Assembly: GCA_030042795.1 (NCBI GenBank)
Contig: JASHYZ010000434.1
Coordinates: 1-7,974, forward strand
Reading direction: 5' to 3'
Origin: Terriglobia bacterium
Lineage (GTDB): Bacteria > Acidobacteriota > Terriglobia > UBA7540
Length of the DNA stretch: 7,974 nucleotides
Position numbers and translations under genes: made by a program. Below the pieces are notes generated by a model. That model worked only from the letters and a program-made list of their open reading frames with translations. It had not been told where the DNA came from and made no database searches. Positions 1 through 6,326 of this stretch are shown here, one piece after another. Each line of letters opens with the position of its first letter. Position 1 is the first letter of the stretch.

Positions 1-2
1 CG

Positions 3-2513
3 AGCTGCAATCCGTCGAACATCGGCACGTCTCTCGCTATGGATTGGTATTCGTACGGCGTTCCGGAAACACCAACGGACCCACCCACAACCTGGCTCGG
101 TGTCGCTCTCTTCGAAACAACTGCGCCGCTCAACGGTTATATAGGCTGGCTTCCCGTCGACGTCGCTTCGCCGGGGTCGATTTTGATCGGCGGGTGCGCG
201 AACGGCCAGATCACTACACCTTGCACTTTCAACCAGCTTCCCTCCTCGGTACCGCTGAGAATCAAACGCGACCCCGGCGGCTTCATGCGAGTGTATTCCG
301 CGTATACCGACGACCAGAATAACCAAAATATTTGGGTTTATCTGATCCCTGGCACCGCCGCCCCTACTCCGGAGCTAACCGGTGATGAGATCGAGATGCT
401 GATGACGTGCGTTCCGGCCTCCAGCCAACAGCAGGCGCTGCAAATCGATTTACCGATCGTTCCTGCCTTTTTCACTGCCACTGACGCCGTGCCGACAACG
501 ATTTCGTCCACGGATCCCGGGTGGATATCAGGCCAGACGGTCATCGCCTATCCGGCGGCGGAAGCGATCTTCGCCCACTCTTCGGGGCAGTTGAATTACT
601 ACAGTTCGGAAATCGGACGGCTGCAGACGCTCTCGAACGTCCTGCTGGGCACCACGCCGCCATCCTCCGTACTGGCGATTCGTGGCATCTTCGACGGTCC
701 CTTCCCGGCTCCGGGAGCGCAACTGATTCCCTACTTTGGGACGAATACTACATACGCGGATGTGAAGTACGGCACCACCCAGCAGAGTATGCAAACCCGG
801 CAGGATACGTTCAGCCTTACCCTAGGTGTCCGCGCGGGTTACCGCATGGTTCGAGGAGTTGGAGCGGCTTTTGAGGCTGCTGCGAGCGCGACGTACAGCA
901 CATTTGATTCGCTGACAACAGGCACCGCCACGATGCTCGATCTCATGCAGAGTCTGGTGCAGGACCCGGATAGCCATAACATCGCCGCCAATGGAACCGT
1001 GTTTGGAACGGTGATGGCCATCACGGCTTCCGCCTGCCGATTCCTTGTCCCTGATCCCAATAACAGCGGATACTTCATCCTGCAACCCTTGAGCCCGGTT
1101 TGGGCCCTCATCTGGGCGGCGCCCGCCGGGGCGACCAACCTCACATACGCGCCTTACGCCGTCGCTCCCGGCGACATCTCGACGTACACCATGGACGCCT
1201 GGAATCAGACCATGCAACAGCTCGGTTATCCGGACGGTACCTATTTCCAGGACATCATTCTTGCGAATGCGTTCGTCTTTCCCGACACCGGGCTGAATTA
1301 CATCGAAATACCCGTATCGATCGGCTCAGAGCAGCCCTATGAAACAAACCTGAGCACGATCACGGTTAACGATATGGGCTGGGGGCTTGACGCGTCAGTA
1401 TACGCCGGTATGAGCGGGCTTCTGGAGGCCGATGTCTTCGGCGCTGGAATTGGAGCGGAATTCGAAATGCTGTTGGGCTTCGAGGATAGCTTCGTCTCGA
1501 CAACCGGTTCGTCAAGCTCGCAATCTTGGGGAATCTCGGTTGACAACGTGTTTCTACCACCCCCCTCGGCGAGCGTGACGCAGCCCGATGGCACGAACGG
1601 TGTTACGAGCTACACTGTCCGTCTATATCTTTTGGCCCCTTCGCCACTGTGGACGCAGGAATTGCTGGCATTTGTCCCGGCTATCGCGACGAAGATCGAC
1701 GGGACTTCGAGCCCCTGGCGCATCGTCTATCAGGTGACTCAATACCAACTGAGCAATGGCGTGGTGTTCCCGCCAGCCCAGACCCCACCCGCTCCCACCA
1801 CAGCGCCGTCCGTGAATTTGTCCGTGATGGAATATCCGTCAATTAGCTACAGCGTCTGGGCCAATGAACCGAGCGTCCAATATTACGTGGCCTTTGCGAA
1901 CGCCGGCGGTCAATCGCCGGGACCGCCCTCCACGGGCGCGGCACCTACCAGCGGAGCTTGCCCCCAGGTGACGATACCGGTTGATCCTTCGTCACCGGCT
2001 CTGACAACACGCCGCATTCTCTATAGAAGCTTGAACGGCGGTCCTTTTGCACCAGTCAAAACGATCTTCGGCAACGACCCGGCAGACAACACGACCTATG
2101 ACGATGATCCCGCCGTCAACTTCATCGGGCCGACGCCTTCTTTTGCGCCGCCGGGTCAGTGGGCTGGAAGAGCAACCGGGGCCAGCCCTGTCTGGACGCC
2201 CGGGGTGGTCGTTTCCTACGCTGTCGCGTTCACGTTCGAGCCGCCACAAGGGGCCTCCCAAAACTTTCCCGTCGCCTGGCTGCCCGAGAGTCAGTTGAGC
2301 ACAAACAACCCCTCGCAAACGATCGGTCTCTACGCGAACTGCGTTCTTAGCGTACCGACATTTCCCGAAGGCGCGGGTCTGCCGACCTGTACGGGGAGAA
2401 ACATCTATCGCACGGCTGCGGCGGGACCGCATTCGAACCCATTTCAGACCAACGTGTTCGTAGGACGCATCATCGGCAACAGCGAGACGGTGTTTACCGA
2501 CAATTCAAACTAG
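3..2513 (+). CDS. Large secreted-type modular protein with C-terminal Fn3-like repeats (5' partial)
   Basis: The reading frame is open to the left edge: codons before the ATG at 39 continue without a stop (SCNPSNIGTSLA then MDWYSY). I therefore treat it as a fragment whose start lies upstream. I do not recognise the family. Counting from the ATG at 39, residues 254-294 and 446-508 are rich in Gly, Ser, Thr and Ala with alternating hydrophobic residues, suggesting beta-strand or barrel-like segments. The last 230 residues contain two related Fn3-like modules. One carries TTRRILYRSLNGGPF near residue 656, with a following TTYDDD; the other carries TGRNIYRTAAAG near 784, ending in TVFTDN. This gRxIYRs...Y/FTD pattern is common in surface and tail-fibre-like proteins. 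Few Lys and many Pro, Thr and Ser fit an extracellular protein. It ends with two in-frame TAG codons. The frame is certain, the role is not. Confidence 0.85.
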   Translation, partial: SCNPSNIGTSLAMDWYSYGVPETPTDPPTTWLGVALFETTAPLNGYIGWLPVDVASPGSILIGGCANGQITTPCTFNQLPSSVPLRIKRDPGGFMRVYSAYTDDQNNQNIWVYLIPGTAAPTPELTGDEIEMLMTCVPASSQQQALQIDLPIVPAFFTATDAVPTTISSTDPGWISGQTVIAYPAAEAIFAHSSGQLNYYSSEIGRLQTLSNVLLGTTPPSSVLAIRGIFDGPFPAPGAQLIPYFGTNTTYADVKYGTTQQSMQTRQDTFSLTLGVRAGYRMVRGVGAAFEAAASATYSTFDSLTTGTATMLDLMQSLVQDPDSHNIAANGTVFGTVMAITASACRFLVPDPNNSGYFILQPLSPVWALIWAAPAGATNLTYAPYAVAPGDISTYTMDAWNQTMQQLGYPDGTYFQDIILANAFVFPDTGLNYIEIPVSIGSEQPYETNLSTITVNDMGWGLDASVYAGMSGLLEADVFGAGIGAEFEMLLGFEDSFVSTTGSSSSQSWGISVDNVFLPPPSASVTQPDGTNGVTSYTVRLYLLAPSPLWTQELLAFVPAIATKIDGTSSPWRIVYQVTQYQLSNGVVFPPAQTPPAPTTAPSVNLSVMEYPSISYSVWANEPSVQYYVAFANAGGQSPGPPSTGAAPTSGACPQVTIPVDPSSPALTTRRILYRSLNGGPFAPVKTIFGNDPADNTTYDDDPAVNFIGPTPSFAPPGQWAGRATGASPVWTPGVVVSYAVAFTFEPPQGASQNFPVAWLPESQLSTNNPSQTIGLYANCVLSVPTFPEGAGLPTCTGRNIYRTAAAGPHSNPFQTNVFVGRIIGNSETVFTDNSN

Positions 2514-2593
2514 TAGTGTGATTCCTAATTAACATAGCAATGCGACTATACCACCGAGAGCGTTTCCAGTTTGTACTTCCACCGGAAGCAGGT

Positions 2594-2630
2594 GTAGCGC
2601 GGACCTGCTGTCCAAGGTCCGCGGCATTTC
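2594..2630 (+). repeat. GTAGC-family palindromic element, solo forward copy
   Basis: GTAGCGC (2594-2600) leads into the stem GCGGACCT (2599-2606), an 8-base loop, and AGGTCCGC (2615-2622), followed by GGCATTTC. The layout (GTAGC, GC-rich stem, loop, complementary stem, GGC plus pyrimidines) matches the elements at 2889, 4933, 6327, 7237 and 7525, although the stem sequence differs. It lies 80 bp after the stop of the upstream gene and could also act as a weak transcription terminator. No clear inverted partner was found next to it. Confidence 0.7.
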
Positions 2631-2726
2631 TTTCACTCATACTGCGGGCGGGATGGCGCAGAGCGCCTAACCCTGCGATTTTATAAACTTCAGGCAGGTA
2701 GCCCATATACGAACCCCTGTTGCGGC
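2631..2726. other. Short spacer without a recognisable gene
   Basis: This lies between the solo GTAGC element and the second-family doublet. A plus-strand frame is open here (it includes the peptide YKLQAGSPYTNP), and it might be another decayed coding fragment. I see no start, ribosome binding site or family signature, so I do not call a gene. Confidence 0.4.
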
Positions 2727-2814
2727 TGGCTGGCGCAGACATCGTTTTTTGTGATGTCGGCGGGTGCCCTTCGCATACATGTTAAGACGGCGGCATGTAT
2801 GCGCCACCCGCCGA
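2727..2814. repeat. Second-family (GGTGGCGC) palindromic doublet with a long hairpin
   Basis: The left part is TGGCGCAGACATC, a T-rich loop, then GATGTC (2738-2743 pairs with 2753-2758). The right part forms a long hairpin: TCGGCGGGTG (2757-2766) pairs with CACCCGCCGA (2805-2814), and CGCATACATG (2772-2781) pairs with CATGTATGCG (2794-2803). The 12-base loop is at 2782-2793, with a 5-base bulge on the left arm. Read on the minus strand, the right part begins GGTGGCGCATACATG, the same layout as the left part and as the single hairpin at 6213. It is therefore a head-to-head pair of one element type. Confidence 0.65.
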
Positions 2815-2888
2815 CTCGACCGTAACGCAATACAACACCCAGTTGGCCGCCGGCTACCCGAATGGGGGAACCTACACATGGAGCGGGC
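2813..2888 (+). pseudogene. Coding remnant, probably the detached upstream part of the Big_2 gene
   Basis: In frame with position 2813 the sequence reads DSTVTQYNTQLAAGYPNGG followed by TYTWSG. It runs straight from one repeat (ending 2814) into the next (starting 2889). The composition is that of a secreted beta-rich protein, and GGTYTWSG resembles GGKYSWSVSGS in the downstream Big_2 protein. It lies in a different frame from the downstream gene. The only upstream ATG (2795) is inside a repeat and has no ribosome binding site. I infer a piece of a gene split by repeat insertion. A chance open frame is the alternative. Confidence 0.45.
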
Positions 2889-2924
2889 GTAGCGTGGGGC
2901 TCGCCTTCAGCCCCGCGGCTTTTC
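2889..2924 (+). repeat. GTAGC-family palindromic element, forward half of an inverted pair
   Basis: GTAGCG is followed by the stem GTGGGGCT (2894-2901), loop CGCCTTC (2902-2908), stem AGCCCCGC (2909-2916, one G-T wobble) and the tail GGCTTTTC. The inverted partner is at 3030-3067, so the two arms enclose about 105 bp. The hairpin plus T-rich tail could also work as an intrinsic terminator. Confidence 0.75.
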
Positions 2925-2975
2925 ATTCTGGACGTGTGACGGAAACCGCCCTACGGTTGGCCATGCCCCTCTGAC

Positions 2976-4079
2976 TTGCCCGGAAGAGCCGCGAGGCTCA
3001 AAAGCCATCCGGCGGGGCTCAGGGCCGCGGCAAAAGGCCGCAGGGCCACAATCGGGCCCTGCGCTACTCCTCTGGCGAGTTCGTTCAGCGTGGCGGTCGC
3101 TGGCAACACGCAGTTGCAGATGCAGATGACCTACTACAATGGAGAGGTGGACACTTTTACTTCCTCGGCGAGTTGGAGCAGCAGCGACACTTCGATCGCG
3201 ACGGTGGGCAATGGCTCGACGGCCGGACTCACAGCCGGGGTGTCGGCTGGCAGCATGGACATGTACGCCAGTTTGAGCGGGATTCCCACCACCACCGGCG
3301 AAGTCTGCGATCCGTCGGGCTACTGCCCCAGCAGCGATCCCGAAGGGACCGCGGGTGGGACTGCCACGCCGACGGTCTCGATCAGTGGTAGTTTCATCAC
3401 GGTGCCGCTGCGCACCGGGAACTCCACCGGGCCCAACCAAATGACTCTAACCGCAACGGGTAGCCCTTCGGGCGGGAAATACAGCTGGAGCGTTTCAGGC
3501 TCCAAGGTCAGCCTGACCGGCACGACCTCCGCAACCGTAACTGTGACCTCAGTGGCTGCAAGTCAGAGTGTCGGAGATGTTCCCATCACAGTAACCTACA
3601 CCGTCAACGGGGAGTCTGGAACGCAAACTACAAACATCACTGTTGAGCAACCGACTTCTCTCTCGGTGGTTGGTACCCCCACCATGAATCCAACGGGCCA
3701 CACCTGTGTGAGCGGCACTGGTACCAACACTTGCAGTGAAAGCTATTTCCCTGGCGGAAGCGGCTCCTATACGAGTTACGTATATACCCGCACCTACCAC
3801 ATAATGGACCAGTTTAATCCCCCAAACTGGATTCAGGGTTACGCCCTTCAAATACAGGAATCTTATACAGCGCCTACTGGGCAGTGCACTGGTCCTCCGG
3901 TGAGCACTGGGGGCGGGTCAGGTGACACGATCATCGACTGCTTCTATTATTGCAGCGCAACGTGCAAGTCAGGAGGTAGCTGTACTGAGTCGTCGACGCA
4001 GACCGCAACGGTAAACGGCTTCACTGTGGCTACGAAGAGTGTTAGCTGGACATGTACCGGTGTCACCGTGACTCCGTAG
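2976..4079 (+). CDS. Big_2/Ig-like, cysteine-rich secreted protein, 5' end truncated by a repeat
   Basis: The longest frame starts at TTG 2976 (367 residues), but its first 30 or so residues are basic, low-complexity translation of the repeat at 3030-3067. There is no signal peptide and no convincing ribosome binding site. Protein-like sequence begins near 3075 (residue 34). Residues 37-102 look like a bacterial Ig-like group 2 domain, with VAVAGNTQLQ at its start and ASWSSSDTSIATVG inside. Residues 131-225 form another Ig/PKD-like beta domain (GGKYSWSVSGSKV, ITVTYTVNG). Residues 244-358 hold eight cysteines, as expected for a disulfide-bonded extracellular domain. GTG 3090 or ATG 3120 are possible internal starts, but neither has a Shine-Dalgarno sequence. 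The gene is probably a fragment of a longer exported protein, and whether it is still translated is unclear. It ends 10 bp before the next gene. Confidence 0.7.
   Translation: MPGRAARLKSHPAGLRAAAKGRRATIGPCATPLASSFSVAVAGNTQLQMQMTYYNGEVDTFTSSASWSSSDTSIATVGNGSTAGLTAGVSAGSMDMYASLSGIPTTTGEVCDPSGYCPSSDPEGTAGGTATPTVSISGSFITVPLRTGNSTGPNQMTLTATGSPSGGKYSWSVSGSKVSLTGTTSATVTVTSVAASQSVGDVPITVTYTVNGESGTQTTNITVEQPTSLSVVGTPTMNPTGHTCVSGTGTNTCSESYFPGGSGSYTSYVYTRTYHIMDQFNPPNWIQGYALQIQESYTAPTGQCTGPPVSTGGGSGDTIIDCFYYCSATCKSGGSCTESSTQTATVNGFTVATKSVSWTCTGVTVTP
3030..3067 (-). repeat. GTAGC-family palindromic element, inverted half of a pair
   Basis: On the minus strand it reads GTAGC, stem GCAGGGCC, a 7-base loop, stem GGCCCTGC, then GGCCTTTTGCC. 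On the plus strand the arms are 3040-3047 and 3055-3062. It overlaps the apparent first codons of the Big_2 reading frame, which is the main reason to doubt that gene's start. Confidence 0.7.
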
Positions 4080-4082
4080 GAG
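4078..4082 (+). promoter_or_regulatory. Ribosome binding site overlapping the upstream stop codon
   Basis: AGGAG begins inside the TAG stop of the Big_2 gene and sits 7 bases before the ATG at 4090. The overlap fixes the start of the STN-like gene and suggests translational coupling of the two genes. Confidence 0.8.
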
Positions 4083-4089
4083 AGCCAGT

Positions 4090-4920
4090 ATGAACCTTAA
4101 GGGAAGGCTGCTGTGGCCTGGCACCCTGGCGACCGTGATACTGCTCGTTGGACCGATGGCCAGTCTAGACGGACTACACGCCGGTCAGGATGAAAACTCG
4201 TCGATCGGGTTAATCGCCGGGAGTCAAGCTCCGCTCCTGAGCGTCGCCGTGAAGTCCTTTACGGTCGAGAACGCGAACATGGCTGAAGCGCTCCTGGCCC
4301 TTCGCAGTTCGGATGTAGATCACATCGTAATCGGATTCGAGCGGCTGCCGCACTCGGCATCCGAGCAGGGAGGATCCATTTCGATCGCTCTGACTAACGC
4401 GACGGTCGGCCAGGTGATCCAGCGGCTCTGTCAGGCAGACGCGCGTTACGAATATGACGTCATCGAGGGTAAGATGCTTGCGGTTCACCCTCAAAACTCA
4501 GCCACGGAACCCGATGACTTGTTGAACATCCAAGTCAGAGACTACAAACTTGACGCGAACATCGGAGCAGATCAGGCGATCGAGCACATCGACCAAGACG
4601 CGCCAGAGCTTAGAACCTTCCTTCGAGAAAAGCTTGATGAGTGGACGAGGCGGACCGGCAAATCCCTAGGCTTTCCAGGCTCTATCATGTCGGGCAACAT
4701 GCCAGCGCCCCGTTTAACTCTTCACCTGCACGACGTAACGGTGCGTCAGATTCTCGATGCCATCTCGCTGAAGAGCATCGAGATGTTTCAGCAAGGGCCG
4801 GCTTACAGTCCCAAAGGCATGCCCTTGAAAACTGCGCCCACCGGATGGGAATACGACTTCACCATCGACCCGGATGCCCCGACCGGCCTCGGGGGCTACC
4901 CAAAGTGGACCGCGTTCTAA
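4090..4920 (+). CDS. Exported protein with STN/secretin N-domain-like repeats
   Basis: The protein has 276 residues. Residues 1-31 form a signal peptide: a basic MNLKGR start, a hydrophobic stretch at 12-25, and a small-residue cut site near LHAG. Residues 54-133 have the beta-alpha-beta-beta pattern of the STN domain found at the N-terminus of secretins and TonB receptors: SFTVENANMAEALLAL, then SISIALTNATVGQVIQRLC and a strand ending KMLAVHP. Residues 208-230 (RLTLHLHDVTVRQILDAI) look like a second copy of the same unit. There is no secretin pore or TonB barrel, so it would be a free periplasmic or envelope adaptor, not a channel. The tail carries WEYDF and GLGGYPKW. The excellent ribosome binding site and 10-bp gap place it in one transcription unit with the Big_2 protein, suggesting a joint envelope role (inference). 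Confidence 0.85.
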   Translation: MNLKGRLLWPGTLATVILLVGPMASLDGLHAGQDENSSIGLIAGSQAPLLSVAVKSFTVENANMAEALLALRSSDVDHIVIGFERLPHSASEQGGSISIALTNATVGQVIQRLCQADARYEYDVIEGKMLAVHPQNSATEPDDLLNIQVRDYKLDANIGADQAIEHIDQDAPELRTFLREKLDEWTRRTGKSLGFPGSIMSGNMPAPRLTLHLHDVTVRQILDAISLKSIEMFQQGPAYSPKGMPLKTAPTGWEYDFTIDPDAPTGLGGYPKWTAF

Positions 4921-4932
4921 AACCTGGAGCGC

Positions 4933-5009
4933 GGTAGCCACGGTTGGCGCTTTTCCAACCGTGGGCTTTTCCCCTGTAGCCCATAACAACCCACGGTCAG
5001 GACAGCGCT
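4933..5009 (+). repeat. GTAGC-family repeat doublet, copy 1 (truncated)
   Basis: It is identical to bases 1-77 of the 90-bp doublet at 6327-6416. The first hairpin is complete: CCACGGTTGG (4938-4947), loop CGCTTTT, CCAACCGTGG (4955-4964). The second hairpin keeps only its left arm and loop; the last 13 bases are missing and the sequence passes directly into vapC-like coding DNA. The upstream GGAGCGC (4926-4932) is shared with copy 3. It starts 13 bp after the stop of the STN-like gene. Confidence 0.9.
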
Positions 5010-5173
5010 ATGCAAACTTACGCGCGGGCCTTGAGGAGGCGGGCAGGCCAATTGGCGCCAATGACATGTTGATCGCAGCTCACGCGCTGGCGCTTGGTTG
5101 TGCGATCGTGACCGACAACGAAAAAGAATTCGCCCGAGTCCCCGATCTTTCGTGTGAGAATTGGCTGCGCTAA
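5009..5173 (+). pseudogene. vapC: VapC-type PIN-domain toxin, C-terminal remnant
   Basis: The frame beginning YANLRAGLEEAGRPIG continues with ANDMLIAAHALALG and AIVTDNEKEFARVPDL and ends in ENWLR. This is the C-terminal part of a VapC ribonuclease, the toxin of VapBC toxin-antitoxin pairs, which cleaves tRNA or rRNA. The Asp of GANDMLIAAHA and the Asp of VTDNEKEF are conserved acidic PIN positions. About the first 75-80 residues are missing, including the N-terminal LDT-type Asp and the first catalytic Glu, so the product cannot be active. No vapB antitoxin is present upstream. The break coincides exactly with the truncated end of the repeat doublet. The frame stays open leftwards through the repeat, but that part is not VapC sequence. 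Confidence 0.85.
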
Positions 5174-5236
5174 CCAAGATGACGGCTTGGTCGTGGAGGA
5201 AGCTACTGGAGTTGCATCGCACATCTATGATGTGCG
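5173..5236. repeat. Two small perfect hairpins after the vapC remnant
   Basis: ACCAAG (5173-5178) pairs with CTTGGT (5186-5191), starting within the vapC stop. CGCACATC (5218-5225) pairs with GATGTGCG (5229-5236) around a 3-base loop. Neither has a T-run. They may be old terminators or decayed repeats. Confidence 0.4.
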
Positions 5237-5254
5237 CCAGCTCAGCCCACGAAC

Positions 5255-5289
5255 AAAGACCGCGGACCCATAAGGCGGGACCGCGCTAC
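5255..5289 (-). repeat. GTAGC-family palindromic element, solo inverted copy
   Basis: On the minus strand it reads GTAGC, GCGGTCCC, loop, GGGTCCGC, then GGTCTTTG. One T-T mismatch lies in the middle of the stem. It sits 15 bp downstream of the stop of the minus-strand PEP-CTERM gene, a position where it could also end that transcript. Confidence 0.65.
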
Positions 5290-5303
5290 ACCCGCTTCTG
5301 CCG

Positions 5304-5945
5304 TTATAGAGGTTTGCGTAAGATCACTGTCCCAATGCATAGCAACCCGCCTGCCAGCAAGAGCAAGCTGCCGCATTCGGGAGTGGGAGCGAGCGTCACC
5401 GACACGTTATCCAACGCTATGTAGAGCGAAGTGCTTGGGTTTGTCCATATATCGATTCCATAACCGACGAATTCAACCTCATTGTACCCGCTTCCCAATA
5501 CCCTAGCCGTGTAGTATGTCCAGACGCCCTCGGTACTGACATAGGTAAGGGAAAAAACGTCATCAAACTTGTCCCAACCACCGAAAGGGTTATACCAGAA
5601 ACCATCGAAGTAGGTTATGCCTTCCCCCGGCATTCCATCCAAAGCGTAGGAGTTGTTGAACCATATGCCGAAGTTGTACCAGTGGCCAGGGATGTCGGAA
5701 AAGCCTTGCGTAATCCACGCACCATATTCTCCCCCAAAAACACAGAAATAGCCGTCCGAATCCTCGCCAGTGTAACCGGCGAAGCCACTGCTTATAAAGG
5801 CGGGCCCACCATCCGTAGGTATAGACTCCCACCCTGTGAGGTCGCCTGTCTGGAAGCTGCCGTTGGTCAAAAGATTGTCAGCCAAGGCCGTTTGAGCAAA
5901 ACCCGCGGTCACGAATACTACAATCATTAGTGACATCCGTTTCAT
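5304..5945 (-). CDS. PEP-CTERM sorting domain-containing protein
   Basis: The protein has 213 residues from the ATG at 5945 (CAT on the plus strand), chosen because it gives MKRM plus a clean signal peptide (residues 1-22, cut near AQTALA). A GAGG ribosome binding site lies 8 bases upstream. The frame is open 33 codons further up, but that part is not protein-like. After the signal come NLLTNGSFQTGDLTGWE, the usual start of PEP-CTERM beta-sandwich proteins, and an aromatic Trp/Tyr/Gly-rich middle. ALDNVSVT (177-184) closes the sandwich. The C-terminus has TPEC (188-191), a hydrophobic helix (192-208) and R210-K211: a PEP-CTERM signal, recognised by an exosortase that cuts and anchors the protein for surface or biofilm matrix use. 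The second Pro of the motif is Cys here. The sandwich may bind carbohydrate (inference). No exosortase gene is in the window. Confidence 0.9.
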   Translation of the reverse strand: MKRMSLMIVVFVTAGFAQTALADNLLTNGSFQTGDLTGWESIPTDGGPAFISSGFAGYTGEDSDGYFCVFGGEYGAWITQGFSDIPGHWYNFGIWFNNSYALDGMPGEGITYFDGFWYNPFGGWDKFDDVFSLTYVSTEGVWTYYTARVLGSGYNEVEFVGYGIDIWTNPSTSLYIALDNVSVTLAPTPECGSLLLLAGGLLCIGTVILRKPL

Positions 5946-5953
5946 AAAGCCGC

Positions 5954-5957
5954 CCTC
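5954..5957 (-). promoter_or_regulatory. Ribosome binding site of the PEP-CTERM gene
   Basis: Read on the minus strand, GAGAGAGGGCGG precedes the ATG at 5945. The GAGG core leaves an 8-base gap. It supports this start over the longer frame reaching 6044. Confidence 0.6.
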
Positions 5958-6212
5958 TCTCCCTCGGACTCCCCGCGTCGCGACAACGCTCTCAGGAATC
6001 TGACACGGTGGCTCAAGTGAACCACCGAGCCAGGGAGTGCACAAGTCTCTGCGGGTTCAATAGCTGGTTCTGCATCCGAATAATCATCCTTATACAAATA
6101 GTTATAACGTGGGAGTTATCTAATTGCTTTACCGGCATGGGTGATTGGGAATGGGGGTGTGGTGCTGACGAAAATTGCTGTGACTCTCGGAAAGCCCCAG
6201 CAGGGCCGCGTG
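5958..6212. other. Upstream region of the PEP-CTERM gene
   Basis: There is no gene here. CGGTGG (6006-6011) and CCACCG (6022-6027) form a small hairpin that would lie in the PEP-CTERM leader. An AT-rich stretch at about 6080-6130, including the palindrome GTTATAAC, is the likeliest place for its promoter. I could not fit a convincing -35/-10 pair or a -24/-12 sigma-54 site. Confidence 0.45.
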
Positions 6213-6248
6213 GGTGGCGCCTACGTCGTTTTTGATGTAGGCGCCACC
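6213..6248. repeat. Second-family (GGTGGCGC) hairpin, single copy
   Basis: GGTGGCGCCTACGTC (6213-6227), loop GTTTTT, GATGTAGGCGCCACC (6234-6248). This is a 15-bp stem with one wobble pair. The start GGTGGCGC and the T-rich loop match the element at 2727-2814. GCGAAGG follows on the right, as in that copy. Confidence 0.75.
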
Positions 6249-6326
6249 GCGAAGGTTTAGAATTGCTGGGTGTCCCGGCAACGCCACTTCTACGGCGCGA
6301 ACCATCTCCATTACCTTACTAAGAGC
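6249..6326. other. Spacer without a recognisable gene
   Basis: About 80 bp lie between the hairpin and doublet copy 2. I see no start, ribosome binding site or family signature. The minus-strand frame crossing it is partly translated repeat. Confidence 0.4.

Noticed and set aside
1992..2432. Long minus-strand frame opposite the large modular protein
   Set aside because: Arg-rich shadow frame. The plus strand has a continuous 837-codon frame with repeated modules.
2907..3440. Long minus-strand frame opposite the Big_2 gene
   Set aside because: Arg/Gly/Ala-rich shadow translation typical of GC-rich antisense frames, with no start signal. The opposite strand encodes recognisable Ig-like sequence.
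4874..5008. Full 99-codon frame as an intact small PIN protein
   Set aside because: The part before 5009 is the end of the STN gene in another frame plus repeat DNA. No PIN N-terminus is present.
5946..6044. N-terminal extension of the PEP-CTERM frame
   Set aside because: The extra 33 residues precede a perfect MKRM signal peptide and include the ribosome binding site.
6160..6185. Sigma-54 promoter (TGGTGC...TTGCT) as described for some PEP-CTERM genes
   Set aside because: The GG to GC spacing is 14 instead of 10, and it points away from the PEP-CTERM gene.
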